A stretch of DNA of 64,000 bases from Pseudoalteromonas sp. R3 (GCF_004014715.1 NZ_CP034835.1:4216001-4280000), one strand, 5' to 3'; positions 21,108-30,788 are shown, counted from the first letter of the stretch. The notes: generated by a model from the letters alone, not told the origin. A program made the numbers and translations.

Positions 21108-24100
21108 GAGTAGTCTCCAAACTGTCAGAAATCGAGGTCGGGGCCGCTGCATCATCCGATGTTCTGAACACCAAATAATAAACGACAGGCACAACCAATA
21201 AAGAGAATAAGGTCGATGCGACGATGCCAAACATAATTGCCAGTGCCAGACCACTGAATACCGGATCCAGAATAATCACCAGGTTCCCCAATAAGGTCGT
21301 TCCCGCGGTCAGCAATACCGGTCGCATGCGCACACTACCTGCGCGGATCAGCGCCGCCTGAAGTGGCATGCCGGCTTGTCTTGCCTGAGTGATAAATTCC
21401 ACCAGGATCAGAGAGTTTCTAACCACAATGCCGGCCAGTGCTATCATGCCAATCATAGCGGTAGCTGTGAACAGCACAGGATCTGGTGCTCCTGCGATAG
21501 TACGTTCTCCAAACTGATTCAGTGCCCAGAAGCCCGGCATAATCCCTATCATGGTCAATGGGATAGCTGACATAATGATCAGTGCCACTGCATTAGAAGC
21601 GGTCTGCCAACGGAGGATCACAAAGATAGCCGCGAGCGCAAAAGCAAAGGCAATCCCCATATCACGGAAAACTCGCACGGTGATCCGCCATTCTCCCTCC
21701 CCACTGAAGCGATAACTTGTCCCCTCTGGCAGCTGCCATGGCTGTGCGCCGCCACTACTGAGAAATGTTCTTTGCTGCCAGGGAATTGCCTGCGTGTCAC
21801 TCTTTATGGGCATACTAACTTGCTGCTCATCGGCCACCACATCGGCAATCACCTCCGCAGGTGTACGGCCGTTCAACTCAGCAAAAACATAAATCACCGG
21901 TGCCAGGTCTTTTCGGTAAATCGCGGGTTCAACCGCCAGAGTATGAACTTCCCCTACCTCTGACAAAGCCACCATGGGCCGAGCCGCACGACTCAGGCCA
22001 AAGCCCTGTTGCTCCTGGGTCACATCACCGGAGCCTCGAATTTGGGTCGCGAGTAAGGCGGACCAGCGTTGACGGTCCGCATAGGCCAGCTGCAAGTTGA
22101 TAGGTACAGGTTGCGCCTCACGCGGCTGATACAATAGTCCAGCCTGCATGCCCTGGCTGATCAGTGTCAGCGTTTGATTAATTTCAACGCTACTCACACC
22201 GGACATTGCAGCTTTTTGCTTATCAGCGACAAAGCGTTGCAGCGTGGCGGGTGCCGATAAAGATGTATCAACTTCCACAACATGTGCTTCCTGGCGCAAA
22301 CGTGTCATCAATTGCAGCGCCGCTTCACGGTGCGTATCTGCTGAGACAAAAGGTTCAGCATACACTTCTGCTGTCAGGGTGCTCATCACAGGCGGACCCG
22401 GCGGCACCTCAACCACTTTCACCACCGTGCCATCACGATTAAACTCTGCCAATGCGCCACGCAGCCTCAGTACCACAGCATGGGACTGATGCACTCGCTC
22501 GCTTTTGTCCAGCAATAACACCCTCAGCTCTGCCAGATTGTCACTATGGCGACGATAATATCCGCGTACCATACCATTGAAATCCATACTCGAAGGCTGG
22601 CCCACATAGGCAGCAACAGCACTGACTTCATTGATCTGCCAAACTCGTTGCTGCACCGCACGTGTCAGGCGCGCAGTGGCTTCCAGACTACTGCCCTCTG
22701 GTAAGTCGATCAGCACCTGCACTTCGTTTTTATTGTCATAAGGTAATAGTTTAAGGGGGACAGCCCGAAACACCGGCAGGCTGGCACTCAGGACAAATAA
22801 CGCCAGTACTGCCCATAACATCCCTTTAGCTCTGCGCGGCGAACGTAACAGTGGTGTAAGTAAGGCCGCATACCAATGATTGTCCTGGCTCGGCACAGCC
22901 GATGACTTAGTCGTCAGCAAGCGACTGGCAAGCCAGGGTGTGATAAAAAACGCCACAACCGTTGATATCATGACACTCACTGGCACGTTAAACGCCATCG
23001 GTGCCATATACGGCCCCATCATGCCGGTAATATAGGCCAGTGGCAGAAATGCCATCATGATAGTCAGCGTCGACATTAATAAGGCTGTCCGGATCTCCGT
23101 CATTGCCGTCACTATTTGCTGCTTTCGAGACTTACCAGGCAGCAAAAGGCGGCTAATGTTGTCGATGCCTGTAATGGGGTCATCCACCAGCAGGCCCAGT
23201 GAGAGGATCAACGCAAACAGCGTCACCCGATTAATGGTATAACCAAACGACCAGTCCAGTGCCAGGGTGATCCCATAACACACTGGGATCGCCAGACCTA
23301 CCACAATTGCGGGTCGCCAGCCGAGAAAAACGCCGACAAAGATCACCACGGTCAGCACCGCAAAGACCAGACTAGCCATCAGGTCATTCACCTTCTCATC
23401 CGCTGTCTGTCCGTAGTCGCGTAGTACCTTGACCGCTACCTCAGGCGGCAGCAACTGGGTCTGTAAACGGCGCATCAGTTGGTGAACCTGTTCTGCTACT
23501 GCTACCGCATTACTGCCCTTTTGCTTTGCCACACTAATGGTGACCAGAGGTAATGACTGCTGTTCGTCATTGAGCGCAAGCCACTGATAATGCTCTGGCT
23601 CACCCGGGCCATCCTCAATGCGGGCTACATCTTTCAGTTTAACAGCGCGTCCGTTCACCACAGTGATCACTAATTCGCGTAAGGCATCAGAGGTGCGTAA
23701 TACATCGCCAGCTTCCAGAACAATCTGCTTATTTCCTGCAACACGCTTCCCTACCTGCTGTAGCTGATTGCTGCTCTGAATGGCCTGTAATACATCCAAA
23801 GGCGTACTCTGGTGCGCCGCCAGAGCGGTTGCATCCAGCCATACGTTTAACGTCCGTTGCCGCCCTGCAATCACTTTAACTTCGCTGGTATCAGGGAGCT
23901 GCTGCAACTGCGTTGATATTTCCTGAGCAAAACGGGTTAAGTCATAATCATCGTATTGTTCGGGGTTTTCACTGTACAAGCCCAACATCACAATCGGTAC
24001 ATCGTCCACCTCAACCGGCCGGATCTGCCAGTCACTCACTACGCCAGCCATCTGATGCTCATTGGCATAGAGTTTTGTGTAGGTATTCAGGATAGCCTGC

Positions 24101-24426
24101 TCTCGGCTTTCTCCGACATGAAATCGTAATGTCACCACCGTATTGCCACTATTAGTGGTGGAATAGACATGCTCTACTCCTGGGATTTGTAATAGCAGCT
24201 TCTCCAACGGCGTCGTCACCAGGCGCACAACTTCCGGTGCCGCAATGTTAGGTGCCGCCACGTGAATATCGAGCATGGGCACGACAATCTGAGGCTCTTC
24301 CTCCCGCGGCATAAATTGCAGCGCCAGAGCACCCAGCACTATGGCAAAGAAGAATAGCAGGGCTGGCAAACGGCCAGACAAACTCTGATTTAGTATACGC
24401 TCCGTCAAGCTGGTCACTGTGCTCAT
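21100..24426 (-). CDS. RND efflux permease
   Basis: The 1108-residue protein has the RND layout of two repeats, each one transmembrane helix, a large periplasmic loop and five to six helices. TM4 contains the charged proton-relay stretch LGLLVDDPITGIDNI. The N-terminus (LPALLFFFAIVLGALALQFM, PREEEPQI) and PGVEHVYSTTNSGNTVVTLR are typical of the acriflavine-resistance branch. Substrates cannot be read from sequence. It overlaps the regulator stop as ATGA and the adaptor start by 8 bp, making a three-gene operon controlled by an ArsR-family protein. Confidence 0.92.
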   Translation of the reverse strand: MSTVTSLTERILNQSLSGRLPALLFFFAIVLGALALQFMPREEEPQIVVPMLDIHVAAPNIAAPEVVRLVTTPLEKLLLQIPGVEHVYSTTNSGNTVVTLRFHVGESREQAILNTYTKLYANEHQMAGVVSDWQIRPVEVDDVPIVMLGLYSENPEQYDDYDLTRFAQEISTQLQQLPDTSEVKVIAGRQRTLNVWLDATALAAHQSTPLDVLQAIQSSNQLQQVGKRVAGNKQIVLEAGDVLRTSDALRELVITVVNGRAVKLKDVARIEDGPGEPEHYQWLALNDEQQSLPLVTISVAKQKGSNAVAVAEQVHQLMRRLQTQLLPPEVAVKVLRDYGQTADEKVNDLMASLVFAVLTVVIFVGVFLGWRPAIVVGLAIPVCYGITLALDWSFGYTINRVTLFALILSLGLLVDDPITGIDNISRLLLPGKSRKQQIVTAMTEIRTALLMSTLTIMMAFLPLAYITGMMGPYMAPMAFNVPVSVMISTVVAFFITPWLASRLLTTKSSAVPSQDNHWYAALLTPLLRSPRRAKGMLWAVLALFVLSASLPVFRAVPLKLLPYDNKNEVQVLIDLPEGSSLEATARLTRAVQQRVWQINEVSAVAAYVGQPSSMDFNGMVRGYYRRHSDNLAELRVLLLDKSERVHQSHAVVLRLRGALAEFNRDGTVVKVVEVPPGPPVMSTLTAEVYAEPFVSADTHREAALQLMTRLRQEAHVVEVDTSLSAPATLQRFVADKQKAAMSGVSSVEINQTLTLISQGMQAGLLYQPREAQPVPINLQLAYADRQRWSALLATQIRGSGDVTQEQQGFGLSRAARPMVALSEVGEVHTLAVEPAIYRKDLAPVIYVFAELNGRTPAEVIADVVADEQQVSMPIKSDTQAIPWQQRTFLSSGGAQPWQLPEGTSYRFSGEGEWRITVRVFRDMGIAFAFALAAIFVILRWQTASNAVALIIMSAIPLTMIGIMPGFWALNQFGERTIAGAPDPVLFTATAMIGMIALAGIVVRNSLILVEFITQARQAGMPLQAALIRAGSVRMRPVLLTAGTTLLGNLVIILDPVFSGLALAIMFGIVASTLFSLLVVPVVYYLVFRTSDDAAAPTSISDSLETTHV

Positions 24427-24731
24427 GGGAGGTCCTTATCCGCGCAAAACAGCTGATAAAGCTGTGCCAGAAGCGCAAGAACTTTGTCATCCGCAATCCG
24501 ATAATAGACGGTCGCCCCTTCCCGTCGCGATGCAACGACGCCGGCTTTTCTCATTGCAGCCAGATGCTGAGATAAGGCGGACTGAGCCAGCGGGACCTGG
24601 GCATTTAACTCACCCACACTGAGCTCTGTACTTTGCAAACTGCATAAAATCATCAGGCGATTCCGATTGGCGAGCATTTTAAGTAAAGCCTCAGCCTGTG
24701 CAGCGCTGTCGGCCATAGCGTGTAGATCCAT
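24423..24731 (-). CDS. ArsR-family regulator, BigR/YgaV/SqrR-like
   Basis: The protein has 102 residues from ATG 24731, preceded by GGGAGGAAG. The winged helix includes NRNRLMILCSLQ and LAQSALSQHLAAMRKAGVVA. Cys30 (in ILCSL) and Cys96 (in LFCADK) sit where BigR, SqrR and YgaV have the cysteine pair that senses sulfide or persulfide. It lacks the CxC site of arsenic sensors. Divergence from a rhodanese and a YgaP-like membrane protein supports a sulfur-stress signal. It is the first gene of the pump operon and likely represses both directions through the operator at 24787-24810. Confidence 0.85.
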   Translation of the reverse strand: MDLHAMADSAAQAEALLKMLANRNRLMILCSLQSTELSVGELNAQVPLAQSALSQHLAAMRKAGVVASRREGATVYYRIADDKVLALLAQLYQLFCADKDLP

Positions 24732-24759
24732 ACTTCCTCCCACAATGAGTCTGGGTGGA

Positions 24760-24789
24760 AGTATAAAACAAAACATTAGAAGTTACTAA
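24760..24789 (-). promoter_or_regulatory. candidate promoter of the ArsR-RND operon
   Basis: On the minus strand TTAGTA (24784-24789), an 18-bp spacer and TATACT (24760-24765) lie 29 bp before the regulator start. The -35 overlaps the operator palindrome, as expected for autoregulation. Confidence 0.45.
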
Positions 24790-24810
24790 TATTAGATCTT
24801 GCTAATATTA
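24787..24810. promoter_or_regulatory. palindromic operator in the divergent ArsR/rhodanese promoter region
   Basis: A perfect 9-bp inverted repeat, TAATATTAG-6 nt-CTAATATTA, lies midway between the two divergent genes. A/T-rich dyads of this kind are the usual sites of ArsR/SmtB-fold repressors. It overlaps the -35 of both candidate divergent promoters, so a single bound dimer could silence both. Confidence 0.65.
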
Positions 24811-24826
24811 AATCTTACAATATACT
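24799..24826 (+). promoter_or_regulatory. candidate promoter of the YgaP-like/rhodanese pair
   Basis: TTGCTA (24799-24804), a 16-bp spacer and TATACT (24821-24826) precede the 24848 start by 21 bp. The -35 lies inside the operator palindrome. Confidence 0.45.
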
Positions 24827-24847
24827 TGAATGCAGGAGGTAAAGAAT

Positions 24848-25036
24848 ATGAGACTCGAGGCCACTATCAGACTGATCGCCGGCAGTATGCTGATCCTGTC
24901 GTTTTTACTGACCTGGTTTATGGACCCACGCTGGGTGTGGTTTAGTGTGTTTATTGCATTGAACCTGATCCAATCCGCCTTTACTGGCTGGTGCCCTATG
25001 ATGACATTGCTTAAGAAACTTGGAATGGAGAATTAA
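24848..25036 (+). CDS. small inner-membrane protein, DUF2892 (YgaP membrane-domain-like)
   Basis: From ATG 24848 (AGGAGG 10 nt upstream) the 62-residue protein begins MRLEATIRLIAGSMLILSF. It has two hydrophobic helices and a Cys-Pro pair (GWCPMMTLLKKLG), the DUF2892 pattern. In E. coli the same domain is fused to a rhodanese in YgaP; here the two are separate, adjacent genes three bases apart. That pairing suggests handling of reactive sulfur at the membrane. Confidence 0.8.
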   Translation: MRLEATIRLIAGSMLILSFLLTWFMDPRWVWFSVFIALNLIQSAFTGWCPMMTLLKKLGMEN

Positions 25037-25039
25037 TCT

Positions 25040-25387
25040 ATGCTGACATCCCCGCAGGACATACTAAAAACCGTTCGGCCCAACCAGCGCTGTATCACAG
25101 CCGAGCAGGCCAAAGCAGAAATGGCGGCCAATCAGGGCCTGCTGATTGACGTGCGAGAACCTCAGGAACATCAGGAAAAAGCCGCATCAGGTGCGCTGAA
25201 TATTCCCCGAGGCGTGCTGGAATTCCAATTACCTGCGCTGGAGAAAGATCCCAGCAAGCCGCTGTATCTGCACTGTGCTGCTGGCGGCCGGGCTGTGTTT
25301 GCCGCCGAACAGCTCACCCGCATTGGGTACCAGAATGTCAGTGTGATCACTTGCAAAGCCAATGAAGTATGTCAGGTTTTTTCCTGA
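25040..25387 (+). CDS. rhodanese-like sulfurtransferase
   Basis: The 115-residue single-domain rhodanese has LLIDVREPQEH and an active-site loop LHCAAGGRA with catalytic Cys79. It is expected to form a persulfide intermediate and pass sulfane sulfur to thiols. It lies three bases after the DUF2892 gene and shares the operator region with the ArsR-RND operon. Its end overlaps the convergent 25372 gene by 16 bp. Confidence 0.88.
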   Translation: MLTSPQDILKTVRPNQRCITAEQAKAEMAANQGLLIDVREPQEHQEKAASGALNIPRGVLEFQLPALEKDPSKPLYLHCAAGGRAVFAAEQLTRIGYQNVSVITCKANEVCQVFS

Positions 25388-25878
25388 CGGGCGGCTATAT
25401 CAGCGTCTGAGCGGGTGACACTTTGATAAAGCCAGACCATGCGGTCAAGAAACCAGGTTTTGCTCAGGATCACACCCAAAGCCCCAACACAGGTGCTGAT
25501 GGCTTCATGAAACCACAAGCCTACGGCACAGACCAGTGTGCACAAGGTCAGCAGCACCATAATCACTTTGATCACCTGATAATGAACTAAAGGCACTCGC
25601 TCGAGCTGATAGATAAGGATCTGCTCACCCAATACAGCTTGCGATGCCCAGTTGTGCGTATCTCTGGGTTTACTGAAGCATCTGGGGTTCAGCCAGACCC
25701 AGAGCAGCAGCACCACAAGTACAGGCCAAAAAGCAACGCCAAGCCAGTCACGCCACCACAGACAGGCAATCATCAAAGGCAAACAGGAATAGCGACTCCA
25801 GACACTCCAGGGGTTGGTGTGGCGTGCCCATACTTCTTCGCTCATAGCGAAATACTTGGCGGCAGTTCGTTGCATCAT
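25372..25878 (-). CDS. membrane protein of unknown function (possibly DUF6653)
   Basis: The 168-residue protein has a short N-terminal amphipathic part with VWARHTNPWSVWSRYSCLPL, two hydrophobic segments near 30-65, and two more near 103-145. The RH-NPWS-W-R motif recalls small membrane proteins labelled DUF6653, cited from memory. It is a single gene convergent with the rhodanese. No function can be assigned. Confidence 0.65.
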   Translation of the reverse strand: MMQRTAAKYFAMSEEVWARHTNPWSVWSRYSCLPLMIACLWWRDWLGVAFWPVLVVLLLWVWLNPRCFSKPRDTHNWASQAVLGEQILIYQLERVPLVHYQVIKVIMVLLTLCTLVCAVGLWFHEAISTCVGALGVILSKTWFLDRMVWLYQSVTRSDADIAARQEKT

Positions 25879-26072
25879 ATCAACCTCATAAGATCAGTTT
25901 ACTTACCAGCCAGTGTAGCCAGAGTCGGCGTTACCCTCTGTTTAAAAATGTCAACGACCGAGTACATTTTCTGACCTTTTGGCGCAACTCACTAACAGCG
26001 CAAGTTCCCTCCTGACCTTACACTGAGCGCACCATAACAACGCATTTGGGTTATTCAGTTAAGGAGACAATC

Positions 26073-28658
26073 ATGTTAAAGGGCTTTTCTCTTCTCACCA
26101 CAGGGTTGCTTATCGCTGCGCTGCTCAGTGGCTGCGGCGACGCCAAAGATCACCGTGGCACAGTACAAAAGCACCCGGGAGTCTGGCAAAAAACCGCCTA
26201 CGGCGAAGCGCTCGATATCACGGCACAGAGCCTAAGCCACTATGAGTTTAATACCTATGCTTGCATCAAAGTAGCACAGCATGCACTGCCACTCAGTGAT
26301 GAGTTTGAGGTAGCCCAGGCACGGTTACGCAGCAAAGAGCAACTACAACTGACCTATGCAGGTGAAGTCTACCCGCATATCTATGATCGTCAGACATCGC
26401 TCCCTGAGACTTGCCAGTCACCGCTATCCGTCAGCGCGGATGCCAGTCCGGTACAAGTTTTTGAGTACTTCTGGCACGCATTTAACGATTATTATGCCTT
26501 CTTCGCCCTGCGCAATATGGACTGGCAGGCACAATACGCCCATTATCGTCCTCAAATTCAGGACGAGATGTCTGATGACGCCTTGTTTGACGTGCTGACG
26601 CAAATGATTAAGCCCCTTGCCGATGGCCATGTCTCAGTTGCCAGAACGCCGGGACATCCGTATTTTGTGATGAAGGACGCCCCTATTTTGCGCGCAGCCC
26701 GCGGTACCGCCAGCTATTATCTTCGCTATGACATGCAGCTCAGTGACGAACAGGTCTTCTCTGAGCTGGTTCTGGACTCATTGAGCGTCAGCCAGCAATA
26801 CCTGCTCGCTGACAGCATAGGCAGTTTTCCTGCAGAGCGGCAGGAAAAAACCTTGCTCTGGGGCAGAACCAAGGACAATGTTGGCATACTGGTGATCAAC
26901 AACCTGTCACAATACAGCAATGACTCGGATGCTGATGAGGCTGAGCATCTCGACGCTGCCACAGTGCTAATCGATAGTATTATGACCGAGCTGGCCGATA
27001 CCGATGGACTGCTCCTCGACATTCGCAACAACATAGGTGGCGACGATGCCATTGCCCTGGCTATTGCCTCTCGGTTCAACTCCTCTAACCGTTTGGCATT
27101 TAACAAACAAGCTCTCAACCGCGCAGGCCAGGGCGTATTACTCAGTCAGTCCCTGAATGCACACAACAAAGCCTATACTCAACCCGTTTATTTGCTCACC
27201 AGTCAGTTGACAATCAGCGCCGGGGAAGTCTTTGCGATGGCCATGATGCACCTGCCACACGTCACTTTACTCGGGGAGGAAACCTCTGGGGCGTTGTCGG
27301 ATATGCGCTTTTTCACTTTACCCAATGGGTGGGAAATCTCACTTTCCAATGAAGTTTACCGAGATGCTCAGGGCACATTATATGAACAAAGGGGGATCCA
27401 GCCGGATATTTCCGTCCCTGCCTTCTCCATGCATGCGCTGGAAAGTGGCCGTTTTGAAAGCTACGACCATGCACTGAATTTACTCGGTAAAGTCACTACA
27501 GCCCCCTTATCCGTCAATGAGTTTGAACGTCAGATAGCCACATTGCAGCAACAGGGGAATATTCCGGCGGTCGCCGTCAATATTATTCATCGTGGTCAGT
27601 CGGTCTACCAAAAAGGGTTTGGTCAGGCGGATACTCAGGGCACTGCGGTCGATGCACACAGCCGTTTTTATCTGGGTTCTGTCAGTAAAACGCTAATGGG
27701 TGCCACCCTGGCGCATGCCGTTGAACAGCAGCAAGTGGACCTCGACATACCCATTGCGCATTATCTGAATTTCTCTGTCGATTTTCCGATCCCTCTAACT
27801 CAGGCCATCACCTTACGTCAGCTGATCACCCACACCAGTGGTATCATGGACTTTGAGGAGGTATATCGTTGCAACTATTATATTCGTGAGGACGGAGGCA
27901 GCTTATATAATCGAGTCAGTCAAAACCCCGTTTGTGCTGAGCCAGTTGACATTGATCTTGAAAGGTTTTTCTCAGCCTATCTGACACAATCAGGCAGCAA
28001 CTACCATACGCAAAACTTTGTCAGTCGCTTTGATTTGACGAACAATCAAGCCGCTATCTACACGAACATAGGCTCTGCCCTGGCCGGCTATGTCACTGAA
28101 CTTGCCAGTGGCAAAACACTGCCTGAATTAACCCAGCATTTTGTCTTTACGCCGCTGGCTATGGCACGCAGTGAATGGGCTATTGCAGCTCCTGGCGATG
28201 ATGTGGTGCAGCGCTATATTCACCACCCGGAAAGTCAACAGTTGGTCCCTTTACCTGCTTATGGCAATATCACCTACAGTGAAGGGAGCGCGATCTCTAC
28301 TGCGCATGACCTGGGGAACTTTCTGATAGCTGCGATGCAACAAGGTCAATTCAATGGCCAACAGAGCCTGTCTGCCAACGCGGTTAACGCTATGCTCAGC
28401 CCGCAAACACCTGTCCCAAGTATCACGGTTGAGCGAGGGTATTTCTGGGGAATCGATGGCGATAAAATCTATCATAGTGGCGATGATCCGGGCGTGCTTA
28501 CTCAGATCTATGGTGATTTACGTCACCAAAGTGGTTTTGTATTACTCACCAATGGAGATTCAGGCAACGAAGCCAGCGCACAAGCTTACGACGATATAGA
28601 GCAACTGGTTCTGCAATTTAGCAACAGCTTCGCCGCGCGCACCAGCCCCACACCTTAG
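26073..28658 (+). CDS. lipoprotein fusing an S41 peptidase domain to a class C beta-lactamase-like domain
   Basis: The protein has 861 residues from ATG 26073 (AAGGAG upstream). A lipobox (ALLSGC, Cys21) predicts a lipoprotein. Residues ~120-440 match the tail-specific S41 peptidase fold: LLLDIRNNIGGDDAIALAIA, then TISAGEVFA with candidate nucleophile Ser382, then LLGEETSGA. Residues ~500-850 match serine beta-lactamase-like hydrolases: Ser536-V-S-Lys539, Tyr663-T-Asn665 and His801-Ser-Gly. All catalytic motifs of the second domain are intact. Many such proteins are esterases or peptidases rather than antibiotic hydrolases. Its last bases overlap the next convergent gene by 4 bp. Confidence 0.85.
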   Translation: MLKGFSLLTTGLLIAALLSGCGDAKDHRGTVQKHPGVWQKTAYGEALDITAQSLSHYEFNTYACIKVAQHALPLSDEFEVAQARLRSKEQLQLTYAGEVYPHIYDRQTSLPETCQSPLSVSADASPVQVFEYFWHAFNDYYAFFALRNMDWQAQYAHYRPQIQDEMSDDALFDVLTQMIKPLADGHVSVARTPGHPYFVMKDAPILRAARGTASYYLRYDMQLSDEQVFSELVLDSLSVSQQYLLADSIGSFPAERQEKTLLWGRTKDNVGILVINNLSQYSNDSDADEAEHLDAATVLIDSIMTELADTDGLLLDIRNNIGGDDAIALAIASRFNSSNRLAFNKQALNRAGQGVLLSQSLNAHNKAYTQPVYLLTSQLTISAGEVFAMAMMHLPHVTLLGEETSGALSDMRFFTLPNGWEISLSNEVYRDAQGTLYEQRGIQPDISVPAFSMHALESGRFESYDHALNLLGKVTTAPLSVNEFERQIATLQQQGNIPAVAVNIIHRGQSVYQKGFGQADTQGTAVDAHSRFYLGSVSKTLMGATLAHAVEQQQVDLDIPIAHYLNFSVDFPIPLTQAITLRQLITHTSGIMDFEEVYRCNYYIREDGGSLYNRVSQNPVCAEPVDIDLERFFSAYLTQSGSNYHTQNFVSRFDLTNNQAAIYTNIGSALAGYVTELASGKTLPELTQHFVFTPLAMARSEWAIAAPGDDVVQRYIHHPESQQLVPLPAYGNITYSEGSAISTAHDLGNFLIAAMQQGQFNGQQSLSANAVNAMLSPQTPVPSITVERGYFWGIDGDKIYHSGDDPGVLTQIYGDLRHQSGFVLLTNGDSGNEASAQAYDDIEQLVLQFSNSFAARTSPTP

Positions 28659-29473
28659 AATGTATTAATTTGCATGCGCCCCGTCTCCTCAGATAACAGT
28701 TGAGGCGGGATAGCAGGTAACTGATACGGTGCGACCAGCTTATCAAGGATTTTGTTTTCCGCCATCTGACGCATGTGATTACTGAATTCTCGACCAACAT
28801 GGCTTTGTGCAAATTCACGGCTCATTGCCATATGACCATAAATCACCTGAGTATGACGATATGCCATCTTTCTCAACTGATGGGCTGGCTGCGCCAGAAC
28901 ATTCATTGCCAAATCGGCAGTATCTTCAACGGCGATCACCAGATCAACCCGCCCTTTAAGCACCAAGTCAATAGCTATCCGTTCAGACGGTACTTCGACT
29001 TTATCAAGCCGTGTGTCTTTATCAAAACGTGGGAAGAAAGCAGCGCCGCGCATTATCGCAATCCGTTTACCAATCAGATCTTCGTAGCGCTCAACTTGTA
29101 CCTGGCTGTGCTGATGCCCATAAAATACATAGGAAGAAGACAACGCCATATAAGGCGGTGTCACAAACGACATCTGGATCTCACGGGCCGGCGTTCTGAC
29201 CAGACCGCCCATAACATCAACTTCCCCCTGTGCCAGCATGCGAATACAGCGGGAAAACGGACAGGGAACAGCCTTGACTGTAATGTCTTCATCACTGTGG
29301 TGTTTGATATAATTGAGGATATCGAGGATCAGACCCTTCGCATTCCCCTTTTCATCTAACGCGCTGTAAGGTGGTGCGTGATCAACCGCTACCAGAATTT
29401 GTTCATGGTCTGCAAAGGCCTGTTTTGTTGAATACAAGCTCAATACCAGCATGATTGCTAAAAAACACTTCAT
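28655..29473 (-). CDS. periplasmic solute-binding protein (bacterial family 3), stand-alone
   Basis: The 272-residue protein has a signal peptide cleaved near AFA/D (residue 21). The amino-acid-type binding fold follows: VAVDHAPPYSALDEKGNAKG, MLAQGEVDVMGGLVRTPARE and IAIDLVLKGRVDLVIAVEDT. No permease or ATPase is adjacent, so it may serve as a sensor partner or an orphan. Such solo proteins are frequent in marine Alteromonadales. Confidence 0.8.
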   Translation of the reverse strand: MKCFLAIMLVLSLYSTKQAFADHEQILVAVDHAPPYSALDEKGNAKGLILDILNYIKHHSDEDITVKAVPCPFSRCIRMLAQGEVDVMGGLVRTPAREIQMSFVTPPYMALSSSYVFYGHQHSQVQVERYEDLIGKRIAIMRGAAFFPRFDKDTRLDKVEVPSERIAIDLVLKGRVDLVIAVEDTADLAMNVLAQPAHQLRKMAYRHTQVIYGHMAMSREFAQSHVGREFSNHMRQMAENKILDKLVAPYQLPAIPPQLLSEETGRMQINTF

Positions 29474-29582
29474 TGCACTACCTACCTCTTGGGCAACTCA
29501 GCAACCTAACTCGTTTCCATGTCACAAATATGTCATAAAAAGATAAAATCTGAATCGTTAAGATAACACAAGGTTTCGACGC

Positions 29583-30788
29583 TTACTCTGGTTTTTTGTG
29601 ATTTATTTCGTTTTGATGACTTGAAATAACCTGGTAGGGTCGTAACGAAAAATAGGGCATCATCGTTAGTACATGATCAAGTAAGTCAGCTTGCAAATGC
29701 TCATATGGCACCCAGCGCTTATCCAGGCTAAAGCAGTATAACTCTACAGGCAAACCATACTGCGTGGGGGCCAACTCTCGTACCATACACAAACATTCCG
29801 GATTCACTTGTGGATGCGTTTTCAGATAAGCTTCGGCATAGCGGCGAAACAAAGACACATTACTCCAGCGCTGCTCAGTACTATGCTGCACAATCTCTGC
29901 CACCTCAGGCAACTCTTGGCTCAGCGCGCTCAGCTCATCCGGACTCAGTAAGTGGATGGAGTCAAAGTCAATATAGATCGCGCGCTTTATCCGACGTCCA
30001 TTGGACTCCTGCATGGCCCGCCAGTTTTTAAATGAGTCAGAAATGATCTTATAGGTAGGAATAGTGGTTACTGTATTATCCCAGTTGCGCACACGCACGG
30101 TATTGAGACCCACTTCGATCACCTCACCATCGGCACCAAATGCATCAACCTGGATCCAGTCTCCGGTCGCCAGCAGGCGGTTAGCCGCAATCTGAATACT
30201 GGCCACTAGCCCAAGGATGGTATCCTTGAACACTAATAAGGTAACGGCAGCGATGGCACCAAACCCAGACAAAATATACGTTGGCGATTTATCTATCGCG
30301 AGGCTGATCACCAAAATAGCACAAACAATAAAGATCAACAGTTTGCTGACCTGCACTAAGCTCTGAATCGGAACACTTTTAGCGAACGGCTGCTGGTTAT
30401 AAATTGCGTTCACTATGTTAACCAAACTGCTCAGCAAGAAGCCTATGCTGATCACCAGCAAAACCTGAGAGACCACGCCCAGCACTTTAAATAACCACAC
30501 CGGCGCAATAAACAGCGCTTCTTTGAACGCAATAAACATCAGCGTACACATCACCAGCGAGAAACGTCCGCTGAATTTACTCAGATAAGGGGCAAGAAAA
30601 CCGATTTTAGACGTTGAGTACTCACTTAAAAAGTGCTGAATACGCGGCAGTAGCCACTGGCGGATCAACCAAAACACCAACAGTAAGATCACCAGTGCAA
30701 GCACATTGGTACCCAATATCAGCAAACCTGAATAAGAGGTTGAGCCAACCCAGGGAGCCAGCACTTCACTGAGGTGTGTTACCTTCAT
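29583..30788 (-). CDS. mechanosensitive channel, MscS family (YbdG-like)
   Basis: The 401-residue protein has about five N-terminal hydrophobic helices, then the MscS pore and beta domain: FGAIAAVTLLVFKDTILGLV, ANRLLATGDWIQVDAFGADG, EVIEVGLNTVRVRNWDNTVT. The C-terminal part (PTYKIISDSFKNWRAMQESN) is shared with E. coli YbdG. It should gate on membrane tension to release solutes on hypo-osmotic shock. Its ATG overlaps the stop of the acyltransferase gene (ATGA). Confidence 0.88.
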   Translation of the reverse strand: MKVTHLSEVLAPWVGSTSYSGLLILGTNVLALVILLLVFWLIRQWLLPRIQHFLSEYSTSKIGFLAPYLSKFSGRFSLVMCTLMFIAFKEALFIAPVWLFKVLGVVSQVLLVISIGFLLSSLVNIVNAIYNQQPFAKSVPIQSLVQVSKLLIFIVCAILVISLAIDKSPTYILSGFGAIAAVTLLVFKDTILGLVASIQIAANRLLATGDWIQVDAFGADGEVIEVGLNTVRVRNWDNTVTTIPTYKIISDSFKNWRAMQESNGRRIKRAIYIDFDSIHLLSPDELSALSQELPEVAEIVQHSTEQRWSNVSLFRRYAEAYLKTHPQVNPECLCMVRELAPTQYGLPVELYCFSLDKRWVPYEHLQADLLDHVLTMMPYFSLRPYQVISSHQNEINHKKPE

